Shown in pieces: positions 17,397 through 25,983 of a DNA stretch of 64,000 bases. The stretch is from positions 504,694 through 568,693 of the forward strand of contig CAXBHL010000002.1 in NCBI GenBank assembly GCA_963975575.1, in the 5' to 3' direction. The stretch comes from UBA6054 sp963975575 (GTDB taxonomy: Bacteria > Planctomycetota > Phycisphaerae > Phycisphaerales > UBA1924). Numbering within the stretch: position 1 is the stretch's first letter; each line of letters starts with the position of its first letter. The notes below the pieces were generated by a model. That model was given only the letters and a program-made list of their open reading frames with translations. It searched no databases and was not told the origin of the DNA. The position numbers and the translations under genes were made by a program.

Positions 17397-17642
17397 ATGC
17401 CGCGACCCATGGAAGCCCCGACCCCGCAGCCCAAGAGCTCCTTCGTGATGACCTCGGGCAAGGGCATCGAGTACGTCGACTACAAGGACGTGGAAACCCT
17501 GCGTCGCATGATGACCCCCAACGGCAAGATCCACGGCCGCAAGCGCAACGGGACCAACGCCCGCCAGCAGCGCATGGTCGCCGCCGCGATCAAGCAGGCC
17601 CGCTTCATCGGCCTGCTGCCCTTCACCGACGCGACCCTCTAA
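17397..17642 (+). CDS. rpsR: 30S ribosomal protein bS18
   Basis: 81 residues. YVDYKDVETLRRMMTPNGKI followed by GRKRNGTNARQQRMVAAAIKQAR is the diagnostic S18 core that binds 16S rRNA with S6. The extension of about 25 residues before the core is common outside Proteobacteria. GGAG lies upstream of ATG 17397. In most bacteria rpsR sits with rpsF, ssb and rplI. None of those is next to it here. Confidence 0.93.
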   Translation: MPRPMEAPTPQPKSSFVMTSGKGIEYVDYKDVETLRRMMTPNGKIHGRKRNGTNARQQRMVAAAIKQARFIGLLPFTDATL

Positions 17643-17657
17643 GGGCCCGCGCCGGAC

Positions 17658-18152
17658 ATGCCGTCTTTCGAACGCGAATACGAGCCGATCTTCCTGGCGC
17701 TCAACCACGTCGGGGGAGATCGGCTCCGTCGCATGCGCGAGGTCGCCGACACGCTCTGGCGATTCCTGAAAGACCACCACGTCTCGTGGGTCGGCTTCTA
17801 CACCAAGGTCGAAGACGCCGACGAGATGGTCCTGGGCCCTTCGCGCGACAAGCCGGCGTGCAGCCCCATCGGCCTGCACGGCGCGTGCGGCCAGTCCCTG
17901 CTCAAGAAACGCCCGCTCATCGTCAACGACGTCCGCAACCTGGGCATGAACTACGTCGCATGCGATCCGCGCGACCTGGCGGAACTGGTCATCCCGTTGT
18001 TCGACGAGCAGGGCCGCTGCTACGGCGTGCTCGACCTGGACAGCTTCGAGCGATCCGCCTTCGGCGAGCACGACATGGTCCAACTCCGCCGCCTGATGGA
18101 ATCGACCGGCATCTCCTGGCCCGCCCCGCACCTGCCCGCGCTGGTGTACTAG
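17658..18152 (+). CDS. GAF-domain free methionine-(R)-sulfoxide reductase
   Basis: 164 residues forming a single GAF domain. The three fRMsr cysteines are present at about 68 (KPACSPI), 77 (GACGQS) and 102 (VACDPRD). WVGFYTKV and GVLDLDS are also characteristic. The enzyme reduces free Met-R-sulfoxide in the cytoplasm at the expense of thioredoxin. It begins 15 bases after rpsR and may be read from the same transcript. The first ~35 residues are an extra helical lead-in. Confidence 0.88.
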   Translation: MPSFEREYEPIFLALNHVGGDRLRRMREVADTLWRFLKDHHVSWVGFYTKVEDADEMVLGPSRDKPACSPIGLHGACGQSLLKKRPLIVNDVRNLGMNYVACDPRDLAELVIPLFDEQGRCYGVLDLDSFERSAFGEHDMVQLRRLMESTGISWPAPHLPALVY

Positions 18153-18175
18153 CCGCCGGACAGCCTGCGCGGCTC

Positions 18176-18280
18176 GAACCTCACCGCAGAGATCGCAGAG
18201 GTGCGCAGAGAAGAGACCAGGAACCGAGGTTCTTCGCTCTGCGTCTCTCTGCGCCCTCAGCGATCTCTGCGGTGAGGTTC
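18176..18280. repeat. Long inverted repeat (palindromic element)
   Basis: A perfect 21-bp inverted repeat (18176-18196 against 18260-18280; arms begin GAACCTCACCGC and end GCGGTGAGGTTC) continues inward with imperfect pairing (GAGGTGCGCAGAGA with TCTCTGCGCCCTCA). This makes a ~45-bp stem around a short centre near 18225. It sits between the convergent GAF and DUF2339 genes. It lacks a T-tract and could be a REP/MITE-like unit that also stops transcription. Confidence 0.75.
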
Positions 18281-18293
18281 AGCCGCATCCGAC

Positions 18294-20549
18294 TCATTCG
18301 TCCGATCCCGACGCGGACACAGCCCGGGCTGTGCGCAGATAGCCGGCCGCGACCGCCAGCAGCACCAGCCCCAGCCCGATGAAGCACAGCACCCGGATCG
18401 CCGGGCTGACCTGCGCCAGGTCAAAGGTCAGCACCTTGCCCGTCGCCACCAGCAGCAGGCCGATGCCCGCGTACCGCAGCGGCGGCATGCGCCGCACCAC
18501 GCCCAGCACCAGCGTGACCGTCGCCAGCGCGGCCCACCACAGCGAGACCGACCCGGCCTGCGCCGTGGTGTCGACCGTCACCATCCCCGCCACGCGGGTG
18601 ACTTCAAGCGTGGTGGCGGTCAGCAGCAGTGCGCCGTAGATCACCCACGCCGGCACCCGCAGCTCACGGACCTCGCCGGACATCACGGCGCTGAGTGTCC
18701 GGGCCAGCCAGAACCACACGCCCAGCAGCGGCAGGCTCCAGAGCAGCCCGGGGTGCAGGAACGCCGGGGCGTCCGCGCCCGCGGAGAACCAGCCTTCTTC
18801 CACAATGAACGCCGCCGCCCACGCCACCGTGCCGAGCGACGCGTACCCCGCGGCCGCCCCGATGACCCACCGCCGACGCAGCGTCAGCACCACGGTCATC
18901 CCCAGCACGGTCATGATCAGGTAAGCCAGCAGCAGACCCTTAGGCGTGGCGTCTTCGTGCAGCACCATCGCCGCGAGCAGCAGGCACCCCGCGACCGTCT
19001 CCAGAACCGCCAGCACGGGCAGCCCGCCGGACCGTTCGGCCCTGGTGGTCTTTGCCAGCCACGCGGCGCCCAGGCACGCCGCCGCCATCAGGCCGACCAG
19101 CGCCATCCACCACGAGAACACCAGGCCGATCGGGCCGACCTGCCCCGCGTGCAGCGGGCCGGTCGCCTCGATGCCGACGCGTCCGATGCCCAGCAGCAGG
19201 ATCGCCCCGCCGTACCAGCCCAGCGCGGCCGCTCTTGCCCAGCGACCGGCGAACGCGCCCGCGAGCCCCAGCACCGCCCAGATCATCACCTGCGACCACG
19301 CGGTGTCGACCGCCAGCATGATCGCCATCGGCAGCAGCGCCCCGGCCTGCGCCATCAGCGAGACGCCGATGACCTCACGCTCGGTCCGCGGCGGGTCGGT
19401 GAGCACCCGCAGCATGCCGGCCATCAACTGCCCGCCCGCCAGCGTCGCGACGGTCAGCGCCGCCGGCACGGTCCAGTCCGGCAACACGCCCCAGCCGTCC
19501 ATGATCAGCAGGCCGCCGCCGAGCGCCCACAGCGTGGTCGAGAAACTCGTCACGCCCGGCATGGCGGTCCGCGGCATGCCCCCGCCCGCGGGCAGCCGCA
19601 TCCGCGTGGCGTGCACGACCAGCCAGACGAGGCCGATGAACCCCATCGCGATCGCCGGGATCTCCGGCCCGCGGTCGGCCACCCAGTATCCCCCCAGCAG
19701 GCCCGTGCCCCACCAGGTGATCGAGGCCAACGCCCGGTAGCGATGCTCACGCACCGCCAGCACCGAGCCCACGCCCAGCACCGCCAGCAGGTACGGCGCC
19801 AGCGACCACGCCGGGCTGTCGGTCTCGACGAGCACGAACGGGGTCAGATAGGCGGCGACGATCGAGAGGATCGCCAGTGTGAGCGACTTTGACGGCAGCG
19901 CGATGCCGAGCCCGATGGCCGACACCGCGGCGAGCATCGCGAACGCCGCCGTCGCGCCCACCAGCGAGAACACCGCGAAGGTCGCGAACGCGGTGGCGTA
20001 CAGCACGCCCAGCCCTGCGGCCGAGAACCCGGTCGCCGCGAACCGGCCCAGGCGTTTGGCGGTCAGCCGCCCGACCCCGATCAGCCCGAAGCCGAAGGCC
20101 GCGGAGATCAGGCAGCGCCACACCGGCGGGATGTTGCCGATCCAGCCCTGGTCGTAGGCGAGCTTGAGGAAGAACCCGACACCGGCGACGACGATCAGCA
20201 CGCCGAGCACGAGGAACCACTTGCCGCCGATGAGCTGCTCGACCGAGCGCGATGGCTTCGCCGATTTGGCGGAACGCTGGCTGCCCAGGTGCGATCCCCG
20301 CACCCGCTCGCCCATCGGTCTGGACATCGCGGGTCGGTCGGCCGTCTCACGGGCCGGTGTGGCCGAACTCGCAGGTGCGGCTGCTGGCGGAGTCGGGGTC
20401 GGCCGGGCCGCGGGCGGGGTGGGCGTCTGGGGCGCTCGGTCGGACACGATTCCTTCGCCGGCCTCCAGCGCGGCCACGCGTCGTTCGAGGTCCGCCAGGC
20501 GGCGTTCGACCGCCTCGCGCGGCTCGGGTTGTTCGGCGTGATCGTGCAT
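18294..20549 (-). CDS. DUF2339 polytopic membrane protein
   Basis: 751 residues. Residues 1-30 form a short coiled coil (EAVERRLADLERRVAALEAG), followed by an Ala/Pro/Thr-rich linker to about 100. GGKWFLVLGVLIVVAGVGFFLKLAYDQ then opens a series of about 20 hydrophobic helices reaching the C-terminus. This coiled-coil, linker and helix arrangement, with the GxxWxxxxG opening, is that of DUF2339. These proteins have no established function; some relate to envelope stress or transport. A convincing promoter lies at 20583-20611, and AGAGGG precedes the ATG. Confidence 0.88.
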   Translation of the reverse strand: MHDHAEQPEPREAVERRLADLERRVAALEAGEGIVSDRAPQTPTPPAARPTPTPPAAAPASSATPARETADRPAMSRPMGERVRGSHLGSQRSAKSAKPSRSVEQLIGGKWFLVLGVLIVVAGVGFFLKLAYDQGWIGNIPPVWRCLISAAFGFGLIGVGRLTAKRLGRFAATGFSAAGLGVLYATAFATFAVFSLVGATAAFAMLAAVSAIGLGIALPSKSLTLAILSIVAAYLTPFVLVETDSPAWSLAPYLLAVLGVGSVLAVREHRYRALASITWWGTGLLGGYWVADRGPEIPAIAMGFIGLVWLVVHATRMRLPAGGGMPRTAMPGVTSFSTTLWALGGGLLIMDGWGVLPDWTVPAALTVATLAGGQLMAGMLRVLTDPPRTEREVIGVSLMAQAGALLPMAIMLAVDTAWSQVMIWAVLGLAGAFAGRWARAAALGWYGGAILLLGIGRVGIEATGPLHAGQVGPIGLVFSWWMALVGLMAAACLGAAWLAKTTRAERSGGLPVLAVLETVAGCLLLAAMVLHEDATPKGLLLAYLIMTVLGMTVVLTLRRRWVIGAAAGYASLGTVAWAAAFIVEEGWFSAGADAPAFLHPGLLWSLPLLGVWFWLARTLSAVMSGEVRELRVPAWVIYGALLLTATTLEVTRVAGMVTVDTTAQAGSVSLWWAALATVTLVLGVVRRMPPLRYAGIGLLLVATGKVLTFDLAQVSPAIRVLCFIGLGLVLLAVAAGYLRTARAVSASGSDE

Positions 20550-20582
20550 CGGGGGCCCTCTACGGAGTTAGTAATCACTAGC

Positions 20583-20611
20583 AGTATCGCAGATGATCAC
20601 CCCCGTGTCAA
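20583..20611 (-). promoter_or_regulatory. Sigma-70-type promoter of the DUF2339 gene
   Basis: On the minus strand a perfect TTGACA (20611-20606) and GATACT (20588-20583) are spaced by 17 bases. Transcription would start about 30 bases before ATG 20549. A short TAGT-GATT-ACTA palindrome lies just downstream of the -10 and could be an operator. This is the clearest housekeeping-type promoter in the window. Confidence 0.65.
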
Positions 20612-20678
20612 GCGGGTTCCCGGTCCGCCCGGATGTTTGGTATATAGAAGGATTGGGAGGTCTTGAGCGCAGCCCCAT

Positions 20679-20821
20679 ACGAGCCGCGACCGGCAAGGAG
20701 CGGTCGCGACGCCCACGTCGGCTCCGCGGTCGTGACTGCCGGCACCTCACCGCTCCATTCCCCTTGTGCGGCGGCCCACCAACACGATTGCCGCGCCCGC
20801 TCCCTGCCGGTCGCGGCTCGT
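20679..20821. repeat. 143-bp palindromic element
   Basis: A perfect 17-bp terminal inverted repeat, ACGAGCCGCGACCGGCA (20679-20695) and its complement (20805-20821), extends inward with one mismatch over GGAGCGG to about 25 bp. The internal ~90 bases have no gene. All long reading frames across it are Arg/Gly-rich translations of the repeat. It resembles a REP/MITE-type element. It sits upstream of the DUF2339 promoter and behind the GH3-like gene. Confidence 0.72.
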
Positions 20822-20843
20822 CGGGGACACCGTTCATTGGGAC

Positions 20844-22508
20844 TCAGCCCCGGGCGATGGCGATCAGCGGCTCGATGATCTCGCGGTGGTTGGCGCAGCG
20901 GGGGCACTTGTGCTGGCCGCCCAGTTTGCCCTTGGCGTCCAGCCAGCGATGGAAGGTGCCCATCGGCAGCGGGGTCAGGGTGGGGGGTTGCATGCCGAGC
21001 GAGTCGGTGCGCTTGGTGGTGTAGTCCACGTTGACCGCCTTGACCGCCGCGTCGAAAACATCGCGGAAGCGTTCGAGCCTTTCGGGGGGCACCCCGCCCG
21101 GCAGTTCGATGGCCAGTTCCAAGCCCGACCGGGTGGTCTCGGTGGGGTAGACCGGGGCCGCGGTGAACTCGCCCGGCTCGACACCGGTGGCCTTGGCGGC
21201 CTCGGCCACGCCGTGCTCGATGTGCTCGACGATCAGGTTCTCACCGAACGCGTTGATGAAGTGGCGGTGGCGCCCGACGATCCGCAGGCGGCACGGCCCG
21301 TCGCCGCCGGTTCCTTCCGGCCCTGCCGGGATGTTGTCGAACTCGACGACGTCCCCGATGTTGTACCGCCACAGCCCGGCATTGGTCGTCATGATCACGC
21401 AGTACTTCTGCCCCTTCTCCACCGCCCAGCACGGGAACGCCTCGGGGTTGTCGTCGTTGATCCGTTCGAGGGGCACGAACTCGTAGAAGGTGCCGATGTC
21501 GGTCAGCAGGCGCATGCCGGGGTCGCCGGTGCGGTCCTGCATGGCGATGAAGCCCTCGGACGCGGGGTAGAGCTCGTGCCGGCACGGGAAGTCCACCGCG
21601 GGGTCACCGGAGAACGCGCGGCTCATCCGCGGCTGGAAGGGGGCGTACTTGACGCCGCCGTGCACGAACACCTCGAGGTTCGGCCAGACTTCGCGAGCGC
21701 ACGAGACGCTCGCCCGCCCCCGCTCGCGGGCCAGTTCCACCACCCGGTCGATCAGCACCATCGCCCACGAGGGCATGCCCGAGATGAACCGGATGTCCTG
21801 GTCGATCGTCAGTTCGGCCATCGCCTCGATCTTGGCGGGCCAGTCGCTCATCAGGGCGATCTCGGGGCCGGGCGAGTAGATCTTGCTCAGCGGCCAGCGG
21901 ATCAGCGGCGTGACCAGCCCCGACAGGTCGCCCGTGGCGATGCCGTGCTCGTTGTAGTCCAGGTTGCTCGAACCGCCCAGGAACAGGCACCGACCGCCCA
22001 TGATGCGTGACGCGGGCACCCCGCGGTTGGCGAGGTGGGCGAAGATGTCCAGCGAGGCGAGGTAGTTGCTGCGCATCATCTCGTCGGAGACGGGGATGAA
22101 CTTGTCGCCGGCTGTGGTGCCGCTGGTCTGCGCGAAGCGGGTGACCAGCCCCGGCCACAGCACGCCGCGCTCGCCGCCCTCACGCATGCGCGCGATGTCG
22201 TCCTTGAAGGCGTACCAGTCCGCGACCGGGACGACCCGCTTGAAGGCGCCGTAGCGATCCGCGGGATCCGGCAGCCCGAGGATGCGTTCGAAGTGGCGAT
22301 CGCGTCCGAAGCGGCAGAACGAGCCGGCGCTGAGCAGGCTTTCGAGCTGGCGGAGCTGCAGCCGGGCGGTGTTCCTGGTCCACCAGCCGGTGTCGGCCAG
22401 CTTCCGGCGACGCCGGGCCACCCGCAGCGCGATCGCATGCCCGACCAGCGACGTGGCGGAGGGGGGGGCGTCGGGCGTGGGGGCCGGTCGGGACTCGGTC
22501 GCCGGCAT
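20844..22508 (-). CDS. GH3-family acyl-acid amido synthetase-like enzyme
   Basis: About 554 residues from ATG 22508. GH3 features are clear: the phosphate-binding loop QTSGTTAGDKFIP, an LFLGGSS segment, YPASEGFIA (adenylate-binding), LWRYNIGDVVEF, and the hinge RIVGRHRHFINAFGENL. Plant GH3 enzymes adenylate carboxylic acids such as indole acetate or jasmonate and couple them to amino acids. Bacterial homologs have unknown substrates. The C-terminus holds a CPRC motif (HKCPRC). An alpha/beta hydrolase gene precedes it by 35 bases on the same strand, so the pair may make and hydrolyse an amide or ester. Confidence 0.87.
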   Translation of the reverse strand: MPATESRPAPTPDAPPSATSLVGHAIALRVARRRRKLADTGWWTRNTARLQLRQLESLLSAGSFCRFGRDRHFERILGLPDPADRYGAFKRVVPVADWYAFKDDIARMREGGERGVLWPGLVTRFAQTSGTTAGDKFIPVSDEMMRSNYLASLDIFAHLANRGVPASRIMGGRCLFLGGSSNLDYNEHGIATGDLSGLVTPLIRWPLSKIYSPGPEIALMSDWPAKIEAMAELTIDQDIRFISGMPSWAMVLIDRVVELARERGRASVSCAREVWPNLEVFVHGGVKYAPFQPRMSRAFSGDPAVDFPCRHELYPASEGFIAMQDRTGDPGMRLLTDIGTFYEFVPLERINDDNPEAFPCWAVEKGQKYCVIMTTNAGLWRYNIGDVVEFDNIPAGPEGTGGDGPCRLRIVGRHRHFINAFGENLIVEHIEHGVAEAAKATGVEPGEFTAAPVYPTETTRSGLELAIELPGGVPPERLERFRDVFDAAVKAVNVDYTTKRTDSLGMQPPTLTPLPMGTFHRWLDAKGKLGGQHKCPRCANHREIIEPLIAIARG

Positions 22509-22543
22509 GGTCTGGCCCGCGGTGCGGGTGTCCGCGGCCTGGA

Positions 22544-23419
22544 TCACCGCGGCGTGTCCCGTTGGGCGCACCCGTTGAGCGGCTTGCGCTCGTCGAGCTC
22601 GTCGAGGAACCCGCGGACGGCGGCGGCGAAGGGCACGGGCGATTCGAGCATCGGCGCGTGGCCGCAGTTCTCGAGCCACACGATCCGCGCGTCGGGCATC
22701 AGCTCCGTGAAGCCCTGCCCGGCGGACGGGGGCGTGACGATGTCCTGCTTGCCCCAGATCAGCAGGGTGGGGCAGGCGATGTCGCCGAGATCATCGGTCA
22801 TGTTGTCACGCCGGGCGGTCTTGGACAGCTTGACCATGGCTCGAGCCCCGCCGCGTTCGTTCAGCAGCTTGTGGGCGCGGTCCACGTCGCCCGGGTTCAT
22901 GGCGGACTTGTCGTGGAACAGCTCGCCGATCTTCTCTTCCAGCCAGTCCTTGCTCGGGCGGACGGGCGCACCCTTGACCATGGTGCGTTCGATCAGCCCG
23001 GAGGAGCCGGCGAGCACCAGCGCCCGGACCAGGTCCGGGCGGGCGTGGGCGATGCGCAGGGCCACGTGCCCCCCGAACGAGTTGCCCACCAGCACGCACG
23101 GCTCGCGGACGTGCTCTTCCAAAAACTGGGTGGTCATGTCCACCACGGACCAGAGCGAGCAGTCGTCGCCGCGGAGTTCGAGCAGGGGCAGTTCGAGGGT
23201 GGTGCAGCGCGACCGGTCCTTGATGCGGCCGACCACGTCCTCCCAGTGCTCGTTGAGCCCGACCAGCCCGTGCAGGAAGATCACCCGGGGCCCGCTGCCG
23301 CTGTCGACCACATCGGCGCGGATGGGCGTGCCGGTCGGGCTCGTCAGGGTCACAACCGTGCGGTCGGCATCGGTCGCCACGGGCGAGGTTTCCTGGATAT
23401 GGGTCCGCGCGGGTGTCAT
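22544..23419 (-). CDS. Alpha/beta hydrolase
   Basis: 291 residues with the classic fold: oxyanion HG at about 50-51, nucleophile elbow GNSFGG (Ser at about 114), acid in GKQDIVTP (Asp at about 226) and His in NCGHAP (about 254). The lid region is about 140-205. The sequence resembles the meta-cleavage-product hydrolase/haloperoxidase-like group, but the substrate cannot be told. No signal peptide, so probably cytoplasmic. It is upstream gene of a two-gene unit with the GH3-like enzyme. Confidence 0.88.
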   Translation of the reverse strand: MTPARTHIQETSPVATDADRTVVTLTSPTGTPIRADVVDSGSGPRVIFLHGLVGLNEHWEDVVGRIKDRSRCTTLELPLLELRGDDCSLWSVVDMTTQFLEEHVREPCVLVGNSFGGHVALRIAHARPDLVRALVLAGSSGLIERTMVKGAPVRPSKDWLEEKIGELFHDKSAMNPGDVDRAHKLLNERGGARAMVKLSKTARRDNMTDDLGDIACPTLLIWGKQDIVTPPSAGQGFTELMPDARIVWLENCGHAPMLESPVPFAAAVRGFLDELDERKPLNGCAQRDTPR

Positions 23420-23473
23420 CGGCTGCGGTGTTGGTCCTGTGCTCGGGCCCCGGCCCGGTTCATGAGCACTAGT

Positions 23474-24268
23474 CTATCGCCCCGGGAGGGGCTGTGTCAC
23501 CCGGCCCTCGGGGAACCCCTCCGCCACCCGGCCGTCCACCAGATGGACCACGCGGTCGGCCCGCTCGGCCACCTTCTCGTCGTGGGTGACCATGAGCATG
23601 GTCAGGCCCGTCCGGGCCCGGTGGGCGGCGATGGCGTCGAGGATCGCGTCCCCGGTGGCCCGGTCGAGGTTGCCGGTCGGCTCGTCCGCCAGCAGCAGCT
23701 TGGGGTCGTTGACGAGGGCCCGGGCGATCGCCACCCGCTGGCGCTCGCCGCCGGACAACTCGGCCGGGCGGTGCCGGAGCCGGTGGCCCAGACCGAACGC
23801 GGTGAGCAGCTCGCCGGCGCGGGCCTCGGACTCGCGCCGGTGGGCCATGTACCCGAAGCGCCCCAGCCGGATCATCGCGCCGATGGTCACGTTCTGCAGC
23901 ACGGTCAGTTCGGGCAGCAGGTGGTAGAACTGGAAGACAAAGCCGACCTCGTGCGCGCGGAAGCGGTCCAGCTCGCCCTTCGAGGCCGCGGTCAGTTCCT
24001 TGCCCTCAAAGACGATGCGAGCCCTGGGGGTGCCGCCCTTGACGCGGTCGGGCCGGTCGAGCCCGCCGGCCAGGTGCAGCAGCGTGGACTTGCCCGAGCC
24101 GGACGCGCCGAGGATGGCCACCCATTCGCCCTGTTTGAGCGCCAGGTCCACGCCGTGGAGCACGGGAACGGGGACGCGGCCGAGCTTGTACGTTTTGCGC
24201 ACGTCGCGGACGGACAGCATCGGGGCGGCGGCATCGGTCTTCGGGCTGGCTGGGGTGGCGGCGGGCAC
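23474..24268 (-). CDS. LolD-type ABC transporter ATP-binding protein
   Basis: 264 residues. Walker A is GASGSGKS at about 54-61, the Q-loop follows near 113, the signature LSGGE is at about 171-175, and Walker B LLLADEP at about 191-197 with a THDEKVAERAD switch. The spacing and the LLPELTVLQNV segment match the LolD/MacB branch. GTG 24268 is three bases after the permease stop. ATG for M17 (24220) is an alternative. With the permease it should form an inner-membrane complex that extracts lipoproteins or a similar hydrophobic substrate. Confidence 0.9.
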   Translation of the reverse strand: MPAATPASPKTDAAAPMLSVRDVRKTYKLGRVPVPVLHGVDLALKQGEWVAILGASGSGKSTLLHLAGGLDRPDRVKGGTPRARIVFEGKELTAASKGELDRFRAHEVGFVFQFYHLLPELTVLQNVTIGAMIRLGRFGYMAHRRESEARAGELLTAFGLGHRLRHRPAELSGGERQRVAIARALVNDPKLLLADEPTGNLDRATGDAILDAIAAHRARTGLTMLMVTHDEKVAERADRVVHLVDGRVAEGFPEGRVTQPLPGR

Positions 24269-24271
24269 GGG

Positions 24272-25837
24272 TTACTCGAACCTCAGGGCTTTGACGGGGT
24301 CCATGCGGGCGCTGCGCACCGCGGGGATGAGCGCGCCGAGCACGCAGGTCAGCACGCCGACCGTGAACACGATGGCGGCCTTGGCCGGCTCGACCTCACG
24401 CGGGATCTCCACGAAGTAGTACACCCGGGCGTCCCAGATCACGAAGCCGAATGTCTCGCCCAGCCAGTCGTGGATGGCGTTGATGTTCGTCACGATCAGG
24501 TAGCCCGCGCCCAGACCGAGCGTCGCGCCCACGATGCCGATGGCGGCGCCGTACCGCAGCCACAGCCACGCCACGCCGGGCGTGCTCGCACCGAGCGCCC
24601 GCAGCACGCCGATGTCCTTGGTCTTCTCGCTGATCATCGACCAGAAGATCGCCAGCACCAGGAACACCGTGGTGAAGCAGATGATGCCGAAGATGCCCAG
24701 CACGAGGCCGGTTTCCTTCTTGACCGCCTCGATCATCGTCCGGTTGCGGCTCTCCCAGGTGGCGATCTGGATGGCGTTGATGCTCGGCACGGCGCCCCGG
24801 TGCGCTTCGGCGAACGCCTCGTACACGCTGTCGGCGGCGATGGCGACTTGCTCGGGCGTGGTGCCGGGCTTGCCGCGCACCAGCACCGTGGTCACACGCG
24901 CCGGGTCGACGCGGGTGGTCTGCGGGGCGGCGGGCAGCAGCTGACCGGTCTCCGGGTCGGTGCGGTACTCGAACGGGTTCGAGGCCGGCGCGTCCGTGTC
25001 CACACGCCGGGCCGCGTTCATGCGCAGCATCCGCTGGATCAGGTCCAGCGGGGCCAGCAGCGTGCCCGAGTCCACCTCGTAGATCCCAGTCTGGAACTCG
25101 TTGGCGATCGGCAGCGAGCGGGAGACCGGGTCGGTCGGCTTGCCGGTCGAGTCCAGGCTCAGCACGGTCAACCCCACCGAGCCGTTGCGGGGCATGAACT
25201 CGTCGAGGAAGTCGAAGCCGCCGTCGGGCGTGCGCCGCTCGGGGTTGACCGGGATGTACAGGCCCGCGCTGGTGCGCTTGTTGAGGCCCGTGACTTCCAC
25301 ACCCAGCAGCCCCGCGGGCAGCGGGACGCCCGTTTCCGGGTCGGGACGGGTCATCGTGCGTCCCTGCTCTTCGAACCGGGCGAGAATCGGGTGGTTCGAG
25401 GGGTTCAGGCGGATGTCCGCCCGTTCCTTGTCCTTGCGGGTCGGCTCGTCGAGCGGCTTCCACCACAGCGTCTTGTCGAAGCCGGTGACCCGGTCGTAGC
25501 TCTCCGCCTCGATCCCCTTGATCTGGATCAGTTCGACGCGGTCATCGGGCAGCTGGACCATGCCGTAGGTCTCGATGACCGGGGCCGCGGCGGCGATGTC
25601 CGGGTGGGCCTCGAGCCGCTCGGCCAGGTCGTCGTAGTGCGCAAAGCCCACGTTGGGCCAGACGATGTAGGCGTCGCCGATCAGCGTGCGCCCGCTGGTC
25701 ATCAGGGTTTTGAGAAAGCCGCCCATGACCGACCATGTGATCAGGATCGTGGCCACCGAGAGCATGACCGCCGCCATCGCGAGCAGCGGCATGACCTTGC
25801 TGGTCAGGTAACGACGGGTCAGGAGGGCCTGGTACAC
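24272..25837 (-). CDS. LolC/LolE-type ABC permease (FtsX fold)
   Basis: About 521 residues if started at GTG 25837, directly before YQALLTRRYLTSK, the conserved beginning of LolC/E. One helix near the N-terminus (PLLAMAAVMLSVATILITWSV) is followed by a large periplasmic domain (about 45-360) and three C-terminal helices (GIICFTTVFLVLAIF, GAAIGIVGATLGLGAGYL, GVLTCVLGALIPAV) ending MDPVKALRFE, a typical FtsX terminus. The periplasmic domain is longer than in E. coli LolC. Upstream frame extension to 25951 is possible but looks non-coding. A single fused LolC/E-like subunit is common outside gamma-proteobacteria. Confidence 0.85.
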   Translation of the reverse strand: MYQALLTRRYLTSKVMPLLAMAAVMLSVATILITWSVMGGFLKTLMTSGRTLIGDAYIVWPNVGFAHYDDLAERLEAHPDIAAAAPVIETYGMVQLPDDRVELIQIKGIEAESYDRVTGFDKTLWWKPLDEPTRKDKERADIRLNPSNHPILARFEEQGRTMTRPDPETGVPLPAGLLGVEVTGLNKRTSAGLYIPVNPERRTPDGGFDFLDEFMPRNGSVGLTVLSLDSTGKPTDPVSRSLPIANEFQTGIYEVDSGTLLAPLDLIQRMLRMNAARRVDTDAPASNPFEYRTDPETGQLLPAAPQTTRVDPARVTTVLVRGKPGTTPEQVAIAADSVYEAFAEAHRGAVPSINAIQIATWESRNRTMIEAVKKETGLVLGIFGIICFTTVFLVLAIFWSMISEKTKDIGVLRALGASTPGVAWLWLRYGAAIGIVGATLGLGAGYLIVTNINAIHDWLGETFGFVIWDARVYYFVEIPREVEPAKAAIVFTVGVLTCVLGALIPAVRSARMDPVKALRFE

Positions 25838-25983
25838 GGCCCATGGTAGGGAGCCGCGGGCGCGCGGTTGCACGCCCGACGCCGGTGCCCGGCCGTTGCC
25901 GATCCCCAAATCGCCCGACCGCCCCGTCGCAGGCCGGATCTCCGGCCGCACGCGACCGGACGCCTTCCTCCTACCATCGCCCG

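Noticed and set aside
20593..20907. Small frames with EPRPARSGR-like products
   Set aside because: They are translations of the palindromic element at 20679-20821.
22562..25849. A plus-strand open frame of over 1000 codons
   Set aside because: It is the complement of the GH3/hydrolase and LolCDE-type genes; its product is Arg/Gly/His-rich with no domain, as expected of antisense frames in GC-rich DNA.
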